A stretch of DNA of 64,000 nt from Diphasiastrum complanatum (Eukaryota > Streptophyta > Lycopodiopsida > Lycopodiales > Lycopodiaceae). Numbering within the stretch: the first letter of the stretch is position 1; the number at the start of each line of letters is the position of its first letter. The stretch spans positions 50,936,195 through 51,000,194 of the forward strand of contig CM055097.1 of NCBI GenBank assembly GCA_029204225.1. Direction: 5' to 3'. Of the stretch, positions 10,100 to 26,000 are shown piece after piece. The notes beneath the pieces were generated by a model that saw nothing but the letters and a program-made list of their open reading frames with translations, searched no databases and was not told where the DNA came from. A program made the position numbers and the translations under genes.

Positions 10100-11129
10100 C
10101 TAATAAGGTCTAGCCTTCAAGATCAATTTCCGTTGTTCCGCCTTTGGTAGTGATTTGTCTGGTTGGCCCCGCATTAGATATTCAACAATGTCGGCAGCCC
10201 ATTCTGGTACTGTGTCCACGTAAAATAAGGCAACATCTGCCAACTCATCGTCGGGTTGGGTTGCAATCTCCTTTTTCTTGATTCGTGACACATGATCTGC
10301 CATGTAGTGTTGTTTTTCCCTTGCGAACTACTATCCAAAAATCAAACTCCAATAACAAAAGTAGCCATCTGGTGATTCTTCCAGTGTTGCAAGTTTTATT
10401 AACGAGATAGAGAAGGGTTGATGGTCCGTATAAAAAGCAAAATGTGTGGCCATCAAGTAATATCGAAACCGCATAGATCATTGTCAGTGCTTCCCGCTCT
10501 GTGGTAGAATAGTTCATTTTGGTATCATTGAGCTGTCGGCTTGCAAACCGGATTGGAAAATCCTTTTTCTGTTCACCTGGCTGGGTTAAGACTGCTCCAA
10601 CTGCATACTTCGATGCGTCCGTATGCACGTGAAACTCAATGGACCAATTGGGTAGGTGTAAGATTGGTGCTGATACCAATGCATCCTTAAGCTTTTGGAA
10701 AGCCGTTAGGGCCTCCTCATTCCAATGTGGATCCGTTGTGAGTTTGTAGATTGGTCTGGCTAACTCCGCAAAATCAAGAATGAAGATCCTATAATAGTTA
10801 GCATGACCCATGAAAATGTAGACCTCGCGGATCGTCCCTGATGGTGGTAGATCAATAATGATTCTGATCTTTGAAAGATCTGTGGCGATCCCATGTCTTG
10901 ACACTATATGGCCGAGAATCAAGCCATGTGTCACCCAAATTGACATTTTTTTGGATTCAAGGAGATCTAGTATTCGTGGCATTTTTGTAACACCTTCTCC
11001 AAATTGGATAAGTGTTCTGAATCTGGTCCATGCACGCACAGATCGTCCAAGAAAATTTCCAAATTTTTTTGCGAATAATCTTTGAATGTCGCCTACATGA
11101 CTCGCTGGAAAGTGCTTGGGGCATTGCAA
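10100..11129 (-). pseudogene. gypsy reverse transcriptase end and RNase H, broken
   Basis: The frame 10245-11129 carries the region after the polymerase active site, then the RNase H domain with H-T-D-A-S-K-Y-A-V-G-A-V-L and the S-T-T-E-R-E-A-L block. A frame around 10100-10303 (M-A-D-H-V-S-R) continues toward integrase and overlaps it in another frame. The first residues of the 10245-11129 frame are out of register: the polymerase site F-L-D-D-L-C-V-H-G is readable only after a one-base shift near a run of A at about 11060. Confidence 0.8.
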
Positions 11130-11803
11130 AGTCCGAATGGCATCACTTTATAGGCATAGGTTCTCCATTATGTGGCAAATGCTGTCTTGTGCTGGTCCTA
11201 GGGGCTATTTTCACTTGGTTGTAACCGCTGAAGCCGTCTAGAAAATTGTAGGCTTCAGCGCCAGCTACCCTGTCGAGGACACTTTTCATAAATGGTAAAT
11301 AAAAATGGTCCTTTTTGGTGAACATTTAGCGCCTTCAGATTCACACAGATCCGCATTTTTCCATTCTTCTTGGGTACTATGACTATCGGCGATACCCATT
11401 TCGTGTGCTCGATCTCGTAAATAAAATCTGCGTCCATCAGCTTTTGCAACTCCTGCTTGATCAGTTCTGTATAATTCGAGTTGCAACGGTAGTAACGGCT
11501 CACCTTGGGGACTGCTCCGTCCACCAAGGGTATGGTATGTTGGACTACTATTGGCGTAATGCCCTTTAGATCACTATAGCTCCATACAAAACAGTCTTTA
11601 TATTCCACCAACAAGGATCGTAGTCTCTTGAACTGCGTGGGTGTTAACTGCTCTCCCACATGCACTATCTTTTTTTCTTCTCTTAGCTTCGCAAGATTCA
11701 TTGACTGTGTTTGCGCAAGTCCCTCGAAGACTTGTTCCGCTGGTGCCTGACTTTGATCAGGTTCTCGCTGGGCTTGCGACATCATGATTACCACGTCGTC
11801 CAA
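10980..11803 (-). pseudogene. gypsy reverse transcriptase, broken
   Basis: 11255-11803 encodes the N-terminal part through W-V-S-P-I-V-I-V-P-K-K-N-G-K and the M-R-I-C-V-N-L-K-A-L-N block. After a frameshift, 11143-11325 continues with K-D-H-F-Y-L-P-F and F-L-D-G-F-S-G-Y-N-Q. Further frames give V-M-P-F-G-L-C-N-A-P-S-T-F-Q and the active site F-L-D-D, with a TAG after F-Q-R-V-M. At least two frameshifts and one stop make it inactive. It synthesised element cDNA in particles. Confidence 0.85.
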
Positions 11804-12614
11804 AGTATAATCTTGAAAGTATCAGGCATCTCGTGAACTAGAGCTCGTCGAGATTCCTCTTTCAGCATATTGATCTTGGCCTGACTGGTCATTTTTTGAT
11901 TTTCTATTACTTGTGTAGACGATGACGCTGTATCTGAGTCCAATTGGATTGACTTTAAGGAATCTAACACCTTCTTTTTGCCCTTTTTGTCATTTTGGTG
12001 GGTTCATCCTTGTTGTCTTTCTTCAGGGCTGCCATGACATTCGCCTCATGGTTGCGAATATCAACGTCCACTATATCTATCGCCTCTTTGGGTAGGTCAC
12101 TCCATCGAATCACTTGGTTGTAGCGTTGCTTCAACTGATTCTTCTTATTCGTAGGTGTCTTGGGTGGATCGATCCTTGAGACTTTCGCCATAGCAGACTT
12201 TTGTGGTGGTTGAGTTGGTACCTTCTTGGTTCTGTAACGATCTGGGTCCATGTGGTGTAGGACCTGTTCATCAGTCAGCTCAATCTCCTTATTATAAGCT
12301 AGAGCATGTTGCCAAGGGACTAGATCATCATCCACTGGGTTCTCAATAGGCTCCGCTGACAGCCATGCTATGTTTATCATATTTATCCCAAATGTGATTG
12401 GTGTGTCCATAGTGTAACATTTGGGTGAAGATGTACTAGGTTTTGGATCTGATTCATATTGGCATGCCTGGCAGTCAATAGTTGCTAATGCATCTGTCCA
12501 TCTCACAACATCCGTCTCTGAATGATAGTGACCTCCCTTGGCTGGCCTTGGGCGATCAATCGTATGATCTGTCATGGATGATCCGTCATCAGCCTTGGGT
12601 GCAATAGGTTTCAC
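11788..12614 (-). pseudogene. protease-RT linker of the gypsy element
   Basis: Two overlapping frames (11964-12614 and 11788-11970) are Lys-, Pro- and Asp-rich and have no catalytic motif. They lie between the retropepsin and the reverse transcriptase, where plant gypsy polyproteins have a poorly conserved linker. In-frame stops occur upstream (12681) and a frameshift downstream (about 11970). Confidence 0.5.
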
Positions 12615-12680
12615 CGCCCATGTGGTTGGATCAACCTTTACAGCCTATTCTCTGTTCTCGAAGGTGAGTTTCCCTGTACC

Positions 12681-13471
12681 CTAGTTGTGTACTACTTGCG
12701 CAGTCCTCAACCATGCTCTTCCCAGTAAAACACAGTATGCAGATGGAGATTCAGGTATATCCATGACTACAAAAGTAATCACAAACTGCATGCCTGCCAT
12801 CTTTACGGGGATATCGGCAACTACACCTTTTGGTTTCACACAGGATTGATATGCTAGTTTGATGGCGAATCTTGCAAACTCCATTTTTCATATAAAGTAG
12901 TGGAGATCAGATTGACACCCGATCTCCCATCTACCACTACCGCCATGTCCTCGTATCTCTTGTGTTTGATTGGCAAAGTGATGTTGTGTTCCTCACTTTC
13001 CCATGCTGCTCCGATGTGGAGGACGTTATTTGTTTCATCATAGCTCGCACAATATATGAGCTCAGGTGCTACTGGCTCCTCATCCGCTTTGGCCCATTCA
13101 GCTAGAAGGCTTTTCGCTTGTGGTGCAATCCGCAGTAGTTCTCCGAGTGGTAAACTAACATGGCTTGACAACAAAAGTGTGAGCCTTTCAGTGCGTGTTT
13201 CCTCGGGCTCCACCATGTGAAAAGGTGGTTCATGTTGGTGCAATCGATCATTCTGATCAGTGCACAGTGGTGAGCCCGCTTGCAGTTCCCGTTCGACGTC
13301 GACTGGAGGTTCTGTGGGATTGTCTCTTTCTTGCTCTTTTTCCTCCGCTTGTGCTTTTTGTACCCAGTGTCTTATTTTTTGGTACTGTCTTCTCTCTTCC
13401 CTCACATTTGGATATGGCACTGAAGTTGAGGGTTGGTCGTCAATGACCGATAGCGGTGGTGAGGGAGCCAC
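12681..13471 (-). pseudogene. gypsy aspartic protease, broken
   Basis: 12854-13471 ends with a retropepsin N-terminal half in which the active-site region reads M-A-V-V-V-D-G-R-S-G-V-N-L-I-S. After a frameshift near 12860-12884, 12681-12884 continues with the C-terminal half ending in L-L-G-R-A-W-L, the usual LGRxWL motif. The D-G-x-S-G form differs from the common D-T/S-G triplet; I believe related D-G-G-S-G-V-N forms occur in some plant gypsy lineages, so this may be a lineage feature rather than a mutation. The N-terminal ~130 residues are charged and hold no domain I know. Confidence 0.7.
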
Positions 13472-13546
13472 TTCCTTCCTCTTCTGTGCTCACGTAACAG
13501 CTAACATAGGAGCGTGGAATTGCTGACCTTCCGATGGCATCCCTGC

Positions 13547-14278
13547 TTAAACTGCTGGTTGCTGTATGGCAATGAGGTTAAGAGGTGTACTGGTTCCAGG
13601 TTTAAATGGACAATTTTTGTAACAGTGTCCATAACTGCCTTCTCGGCAGAAGGTTGTATATTGTCCCTTGTAGGGACATTCTGCTATTCTGTGTCCTTCG
13701 CCGCATCCGTAGCAGCCGTAATTTCTTCCGCCTTGGCGCTGAGTTTGAGCTACATAAGTTGAAACATATTCATTTATGGCAGGATTCATAAATGGTTCAT
13801 CTGGTCCGTACCATTGCTGCTGCTCAGGTTGAGGTGGCATTTGCATCTCTGGTTCTGTTGCTATCAGATTTACATGGGCCACTTATTGATTGGCTGGCCC
13901 TGCTGGAGCAGGTAAGGCCATACGCTGTGGGTGATTTGGTGCGCCGTACCTTGGTGCCACGTTGGGTGCCCCTTGATGATAAGGATAGGAAGTCTGATAA
14001 GGACTTCTCTTCTGTTGAACAATTTGGGGGTTAAACGGGCAAAATGCCGTACCGTGCGATGTCGCATTGCACAAATGGTAGAATCTATGTGTCAGTCTCA
14101 GATTTTGCTTTAGGACTAGACACTCATTTGTTGTATGGTTTTGCATGCATACTGAACACCATACATTCTCCCGTCGAGGATACTGCAACTGGTTTGGTTC
14201 CGGTTGATGTGGAGTTACTGCTACAATTCCCTGTAAGGCTTTCAGTTTTTGGTCAAACTGCGCCGTAAGTTGCTCCAT
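13547..14278 (-). pseudogene. gag: gypsy gag, C-terminal zinc-knuckle part
   Basis: Two in-register frames are separated by one in-frame stop near 13880. The first (13883-14278) starts in a coiled-coil-like segment and holds a knuckle C-S-V-C-M-Q-N-H-T-T-N-E-C and a further Cys/His set. The second (13547-13882) holds C-Y-G-C-G-E-G-H-R-I-A-E-C and more Cys/His. The capsid domain expected upstream is absent. Beyond 14310 the sequence is unrelated and runs into a GA microsatellite, so gag is truncated. Confidence 0.75.
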
Positions 14279-14485
14279 CTGTTGTTTGTGTAATTTTGTC
14301 AGTTGCTACTACACAAAGATAGTCATAGCAACCTGTGAGCATTCATTATTAGCATACATCCTTCATTATCAACGAGCTACCACCCCTCAAATCATTCACA
14401 TGATTGCTCTTCCAATAGCATTCACGAGCTTTCTCTTCAATCACATCACCGTATGGTAGAGCACCAGTAGAGCAAGAATGAGGGG

Positions 14486-14487
<2 letters not shown>

Positions 14488-14540
<53 letters not shown>
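14488..14540. repeat. (GA)n microsatellite, about 53 bp
   Basis: A near-perfect AG/GA dinucleotide tract follows a run of seven G. Confidence 0.97.
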
Positions 14541-20309
<5,769 letters not shown>

Positions 20310-20519
20310 CTAGGCTCTGGCATGATAATGTTTACATTTGGCCCAAAGCAATGAGAGACCGATAGCAACAACCAGGACAATACTCCCGCTTATACCTGAC
20401 AGAGCAGCTTTATGTCTATATGACATACAGCTGCGAATCACTTCACTTACGGCAGTTGGGACGTGGTTGAAAAAAAAAGCAGCTCCTGAGCTGTTTTGAA
20501 ATGCTTTTATGGAGAAATC
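20310..20519 (-). CDS. LACTB2-like metallo-beta-lactamase, last coding exon
   Basis: This terminal exon is 210 bp: 69 codons plus TAG (20312-20310), phase 0. The acceptor reads GAAAG/GAT. It begins D-F-S-I-K-A-F-Q, which follows the upstream exon's L-P-L as in plant LACTB2-like proteins (L-P-x-D-F-S-x-x-K-F). It then has F-F-F encoded by a run of nine T and ends with a hydrophobic helix, roughly I-S-G-S-I-V-L-V-V-A-I-G-L-S-L-L-W-A-K, a dozen residues before the stop. That is the layout of a C-terminal membrane anchor. Human LACTB2 has no such helix as far as I know. Frame, length and phase agree exactly with the upstream exon, which supports the assignment. Confidence 0.75.
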   Translation of the reverse strand, partial: DFSIKAFQNSSGAAFFFNHVPTAVSEVIRSCMSYRHKAALSGISGSIVLVVAIGLSLLWAKCKHYHARA

Positions 20520-20630
20520 CTTTCATAAACCAGGAGAATCTATCAGATATTGCCACTGACCCTACAAGGGAGCTAAACTTGAAAGTCAGAAAATGCAAGT
20601 GCATCAATTGAAATTTGAAACTGACTTTAC
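20520..20630 (-). other. intron of the LACTB2-like gene, 111 bp
   Basis: The donor is CTG/GTAAAG at 20630 and the acceptor AG is at 20521-20520. It is phase 0 and is the only short intron of the set. Confidence 0.75.
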
Positions 20631-20805
20631 CAGAGGAAGGCTGTTTGATTGATTTAGATGTTCGACATGTAGTTTAACATTGTGAAGTGCTGCTGGCCAG
20701 GCTGTTGCTGGAGTTTCTTTGTAGGCTTCTGAAACAATTTCATAAGCTGTCCTTGCACCATTTTCAATAGCTTTCAAGATCTTCAATTCTCTTGCTTCTC
20801 GATGT
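20631..20805 (-). CDS. LACTB2-like gene, C-terminal helical domain exon
   Basis: This exon is 175 bp. The acceptor TCTGCCAG precedes 20805 and the donor GTAAAG follows 20631. It encodes H-R-E-A-R-E-L-K-I-L-K-A-I-E-N-G-A, then E-I-V-S-E-A-Y, then A-A-L-H-N-V-K-L-H-V-E-H-L. This is the helical domain that follows the metallo-beta-lactamase fold in LACTB2-type enzymes (human: S-H-R-x-x-R-E-x-x-I-L...), which are single-strand-specific endoribonucleases in mitochondria. The first base completes the Arg codon left open by the upstream exon (AG/A). Confidence 0.88.
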
Positions 20806-21008
20806 CTGGCAGAAAAGTGAGTATAACGTAAGGTGAAACCAGGCATATGCTTGTTACATAATACATCACAATGCCAGTTAACCTAAACAGGAGAATCTTT
20901 GAAGAAACTCTAAGAGAATGAACATTGACTTACAACTCTGCTGCACTCTAGGGGAAATTAAATGCTCATTGGGGTATGAAAGACATGAGATCTAGTAACC
21001 GAGCATAC
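20806..21008 (-). other. intron of the LACTB2-like gene, 203 bp
   Basis: The donor is TAG/GTATGC at 21008 and the acceptor CCAG is at 20806. It splits an Arg codon after its second base. No other feature is seen. Confidence 0.8.
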
Positions 21009-21118
21009 CTAATGTATCCTTTAAGCAAATGTATTGGCCAGAAATTTGGGCGTCCATGCATTGGCACAATAAAGTGAGGTCTCAGCTCAATAAATTGCCT
21101 TGTTGTACAAAGGTACTC
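21009..21118 (-). CDS. LACTB2-like gene, exon with the metal-binding HGR motif
   Basis: This exon is 110 bp. The acceptor TTTGCAG precedes 21118 and the donor GTATGC follows 21009. It encodes E-Y-L-C-T-T-R-Q-F-I-E-L and then F-I-V-P-M-H-G-R-P-N-F-W-P and L-L-K-G-Y-I-R. The M-H-G-R His is the last metal ligand of the metallo-beta-lactamase fold (G-H-G in the human enzyme). It enters at phase 0 and leaves two bases of an Arg codon. Confidence 0.9.
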
Positions 21119-23018
21119 CTGCAAAGTAAATTTGATATTTGCAAGATGACAAGTAACCTGAAACTCACTTGGTATGCTCTGATAATGACAAATAGATATA
21201 GTATTTTATGCCAGCACTTCTGTGACACTTGGCTCAGTACCAATGTTATTTTAATAGGGGTAGTGTCCTGATAAGCTACTGATACTGCCACTCAATTCAA
21301 GGAACAATCATTGAAAATTGATTCTAGAACTTTCTAGCCAAAATTCAAAACAACTATGATCATCAGAGTATGAGAATGCTAGAAGCTAAGTTGCACTGGA
21401 ACGCCGTTCCAGGACCCCACATTCCGGAGCACAGCGTTCCATAACGCTTTGCATAAAAAAACCTGGAAATTTATCTGTAACAGCTGCGAAGCCCCATTAC
21501 ATGTGCATGTCAAGAAGGGATGAGGAGCCTGTGGAAAGAGGAATAAATAGGAGGCCAAATAGCTTGTGTGAGGCACTATGTGAAGTCCATGATGCGTCGA
21601 AGGTGATTGTAGCACCTAGAAGAGGGCAAAAGTGATTGTGGAGATTTGCAAGCAAAGAAACGTCTTGAAGCTAACTTTCACCCTTTTCTTCTTTGGTTTG
21701 TTTGGAGGCTATAGTGCATCATTTTGAGTGATTCCTGTTGCTAAGCTTGGCTGTAGGGTTGCTACGGAGAGTGATTGCATGTTCCCTTTGCATGGGTGGT
21801 CACCTTGAGCAATCATGTGATTGATGTGCATGAGGCCATTTTGCACAATTCTTTCTAGGTGTAGGGTTTAGGGTTTAGTGATTTAGGATAGGTCTTAGGC
21901 ATCCATTGGCACGAGCAGAGGTGGATCTCTTGGAGAGAGACATCGTAGTTTTTACAGGTTCAAGTGCACGCAAATGGCGTTGCTTATTTTGTGGTGCTAC
22001 CTTTTGCAGCACGGTGATGAGGATCAAATCACACTTGCTTGGTTTGAGCAAGGCAGATGGACGGACCATGGGCATATGTGGCAACTCCTGCACCTGAGTG
22101 AGAGTGGCTATTGAGCAGATATGGAGGAGCAGCAACGACTGGTGGGCCTAGGGCAGCTAGGTTCTATTGGCACAGAATCAGGGGCCAGCAATAGCGGTGC
22201 ACCTTCTGGCACAGGACCATCAAGGTAGCAAGCAAGGGTTCGGGGACACAACAACGCATCCTTGAGGAGGATTCCCTATCTTCCTACTCATCTACCAGTG
22301 ATAGTGATGAGGAGGAATCGTCTTCTGATCATGATGCCTCCGAATCGTAGAGATTTAGGGTTTTTTTTCGTGTCACATGACTCTATGAGTGCATTGTCCA
22401 TCTATCATACTCATGTACTTGGCCATTGGCCCACTCCTTGATATATATCAAAGGTTTTATTGATCATTCTCATGAGGCATGTGTGGAATGTGGATCATTT
22501 TGCATGTTTTTGTATCATATACACTTAGCATTGTAGTCTGTAATTGCTTTCAAGTTTCGATTTTGATATGCTAAAGCCTAAATGCTTTGTTCAGTTTGTG
22601 AATGTACTATGCTTTGTATTACCTATTAAGAATGCGTCATTGCTTCAAATTTCAAAATACATATCTGATATTGGTTTGTTGAAGTTTAGAATTCTTCAGA
22701 TGCTAGCTTCTCTATTGGATAGATCATGGTAGTTTGTTACATTTCTCTGATTTTCAGAGTTCCGGAATCGCTATAGTTAGTAGTTTGATATAAATTAAGA
22801 TTCACAGTTCACAGCAAATTGCAACGTGTTTGGAATCTTTTTTACAGCCTTACATTGTTGTTTTTACCCACCCTAGCACATACATAAAAACAACTCGTTA
22901 AAAAAACCTACGAACAGATTAAATAATCACCAAGAAAAAACGGTCTTGTGCACTAAGCATAGCAACTCTTTTAACACAATTTCTCAGAATCTTTAAACTT
23001 TTCTTGAACATTTAATAC
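21119..23018 (-). other. intron of the LACTB2-like gene, 1.9 kb
   Basis: The donor is ATGCAG/GTATTA at 23018 and the acceptor TTTGCAG is at 21119; phase 0. It contains a hAT-derived remnant (BED finger at 21906-22097, acidic tail near 22264-22350). Palindrome-like GGAACGCCGTTCC words occur near 21398 and a TTCCGGAA word near 22760; these could be ends of that element but no target duplication was confirmed. Confidence 0.75.
21906..22350 (+). pseudogene. internally deleted hAT-like transposase remnant
   Basis: The frame 21906-22097 encodes R-K-W-R-C-L-F-C-G-A-T-F followed by R-I-K-S-H-L-L-G and a Cys about a dozen residues later. This is the CxxC...H pattern of the BED zinc finger at the N-terminus of plant hAT transposases. 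About 170 bp further on, in another frame, a Ser/Glu/Asp-rich tail (S-S-T-S-D-S-D-E-E-E-S-S-S-D-H-D) ends in TAG at 22348-22350, as in many hAT C-termini. The catalytic and dimerisation regions are missing, so only N- and C-terminal ends remain. It lies opposite in strand to the host gene, inside an intron. Confidence 0.6.
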
Positions 23019-23064
23019 CTGCATATTTCCTCCAGAATCAGCATCCAAGAATGAACTTCCTTCA
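23019..23064 (-). CDS. LACTB2-like gene, 46-bp exon
   Basis: The acceptor CTTGGCAG precedes 23064 and the donor GTATTA follows 23019. One base completes a Gly codon. The next 15 codons read E-G-S-S-F-L-D-A-D-S-G-G-N-M-Q, matching the G-x-G-S-x-x-L-D-x-x-x-G-G-N-M block of plant LACTB2-like proteins between the G-D-H motif and the E-Y/D-Y block. Phase fits both neighbours. Confidence 0.85.
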
Positions 23065-26000
23065 CTGCCAAGCAGCAACATTCATAAGTCTACAATGAAA
23101 ATGGTGGCTCCATGTTGGAGCATCTGTACAAAGAAAACGTTACCTCCTTCACAGAATTTAAGAATTGAGAAAAACCTGCAGTTGATATTGGAAAAGAACT
23201 AATAGACTCGGCTCCTACTTGAGGAGAAAGCAACCAGCAACTACCTTGAAAGTAAGATTTCATTGATAAGACTGCCATTAATTAGTGATATGAGGAGTTC
23301 ACAATCCACCATTCATTGGTACACCATTCACCTACTTATGATATTATTTTACAAGAGTCATTTCTTCATTCATCGTTCGCTGATTTCCTAATTTTGGGCA
23401 AACAGTCCATCCCCTATTTTAGGGGGCCCAAAAGTGATCTCTCAATAATAGCGGACACTGATGAATGATGGATCCAAAATGCCCATACTACCATGTGTCC
23501 AACTGAGATTCAACAAAGTGTGGGCTGTGCCAATACTTGTGTTCTCTATAACGATTGCACTCCTAATCTCCTAGATCCACAGAAGACAATATCTGCACTA
23601 TCAGAATAAGAAAATTGCTCAAGCTGCAAAATGAACACGAGCATTTGAAGATACAAAAGCCGAAAAATGAGGGCATTGATGTTACAAAAGGGAAGGTGTC
23701 GATGCTGCAAAAATATCTAGTACAGAGAATGAAGTTGGAAAAAGGAACGTATTGATGCTGCAAAGATAAACATAAAAGCAGAAACATTGCAGCCATCAAA
23801 GAACACATGTTTATTGATGACATCACACTGCTAGGCTCTGGACCAAGAATGCCATATGTAGGAATCGATTCAGCTAACAGTGGAGGCTAACACAAAGGGT
23901 CAAGTTGTATAGACCAAAAAGTAATGTAAAAGTAGCAGTAGATGGCTTGATGCACACAAACAGAATCCAAGATAGTCGTATAGACAAAGGCCACCATGTA
24001 AAAGGAGTATGAGACATCTCCATAGTCAATAATACCATAATGGAGCCCCATCTGTACATGATACATGCTATAATCCTAGAAAAAAGATGCCAGCATAAAT
24101 GAAGAAACTGTGCAGAATCATCAGGGTGGAAAAGATCACAACTCTTAACTTAACCATCATACAGAACATAGAAGCCCGTTCGGTACCTTTTGGTATGGAA
24201 CATACTTTGTTCTTTACATGCAGAACGTAATACAAAAGAAACATCTCATTTAAATTTTTTTTCTCATTCTGCAGTTCTGGCGGCATGGCTCAATGAATCT
24301 GAAGATTGGCAATTGATCCTCATAAACTACGGAACTATGAAACTGCTTACCTGCTTAGGTTCCTGCTTATGGAACAATGGAGCCTTTCTAGGGTTCCACT
24401 AGTGTCTGAGGCACCTGCAACTCTGGCAGATCAAGGCAGCTGTTCTGACTCCCGAGGCAGCAAGGTTCAGGGTACCTGTTCCTCAGCTTAACATTCTGAG
24501 GCGGCATTGTCTAGGGTAACTGTTCCCTCGTTGATGTTCAGAGGCAGGGTGATTTAAGGATTGATTCAGGAACTGAGAGCTGCTTTTCAGGATCCAGGGA
24601 TCAATTCAGTTTGTACATCATTTTCACAATAATTCGAAGGATGTAATAATTTCTGAGGCTTTTTGAAAAATTTTAAGAATAAATCAAAAATAAAAATTAC
24701 AATGCTATCATAATTTTACAAAAAAATGAAAATACAGGATGAAACACCGTTCTGTGTGTGCCTGTATTGCACGCGATGGAACTATGGTGCATAAGCCTCT
24801 ACATTGCAGATGTCATGACATACATAAGTGTAAAAAGTGATGGCAAGAATCAGGAAGAGTTTACAGTCAAAGATAGTAACAGTCACATACAACTGAGGAT
24901 GATGATGGGCATAAGCATGTGCAAGATATGAAAAAGAGGCATAAGCATGTCACGAGATATGAAAAAGAGTGGGTAATAAAACTGTGCAAAAACATCATTG
25001 TAAATGACAGCATAACTCTTTACTTAACCATCATACAGAAGTCTCTACGTTGCAGGTACCATGACATAAATAGGTGTGAAAAATGATGGCTAAAATTAGG
25101 AAGAGCAAACTGTCAAAGATATTAGCAGTGGCATACAACTGAAGATGATGGTAACAGATGCATAGTCGTTTTAGGAGATATAAAAGAGTGATCTGGAGAG
25201 GTGTCATCTACCACAGCAGTAGATGATTATGGCATGACATTAGGAAGCGTTAACATAGTATGACACTGGAGAGTCAAGAACACAAGATAGACACTAAATT
25301 TTAACTTTATTGGGTCAAGGGTTAAGTACAAAGAATAGAAATAAGAAAGCTGTGTATGTTGCTGGTCACCACCCAGCCTGTTGTCCAGTCATGGATCCCT
25401 CATTGAGAGTCACATGTTTACCGCCTTAGCATCCCCCTAGCCTTGGCACTCCTCAATTGACCCATATGGGCAAGCAAACCAGCCACCTGCTCATACCACT
25501 TCGCACTACTTTGACCGAAGCAAGACATGCATGAGTTTCCAAAACCAATTGACGTGTCTCTTGTGTGGTCTACCATGTCAAGCGAATACATTCCCTTTGA
25601 CTAAACTTGTATTGAGACCAAATGAGTCAAACTATGATCAATGCACATAGGTATAGGCAAATGAATCCACTACTTATCAGTAAACACTCTTCACAAAGTT
25701 GAATCTTTTACTAACTTTGCATTTTTACAGCTTGTAGGTACATTTTAACATTTAAATAAAGGCAGAGTTAAAACAATGTATAACATCCCTTCTCCCCTTT
25801 AGTTTGCATCGCCTTCAATGTTCAATTCAGGTATTATGCAAGCAAATGTTGCTAGATCTCCCAAGTAGCATCATAAAGGTCTCCCATGCCACCAAGTAAT
25901 CCCAGAGCAAATGAGTCCTTGACTACTCTCTGATCTGATACTCTTGTAGGTCAGTGCATCACTGCTCCTGTTAGAGTATTCCTATTAAATTATCTCCATT

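Larger units (their letters stand above)
8915..14310 (-). mobile_element. decayed gypsy element without chromodomain
   Basis: On the minus strand the order is gag zinc knuckles, protease, linker, reverse transcriptase, RNase H, integrase. This is the Ty3/gypsy order, and the integrase C-terminus has no chromodomain, so it belongs outside the chromoviruses (Tat/Athila-like by gene content; inference). Every domain is broken by frameshifts or stops. The capsid part of gag is missing and no LTR pair, primer-binding site or target duplication was found, so both ends are uncertain. Confidence 0.85.

Noticed and set aside
21858-21880. TTTAGGG telomere-like repeats (also at 45686-45705)
   Set aside because: Only two tandem units at each place, too few to be an interstitial telomere tract.
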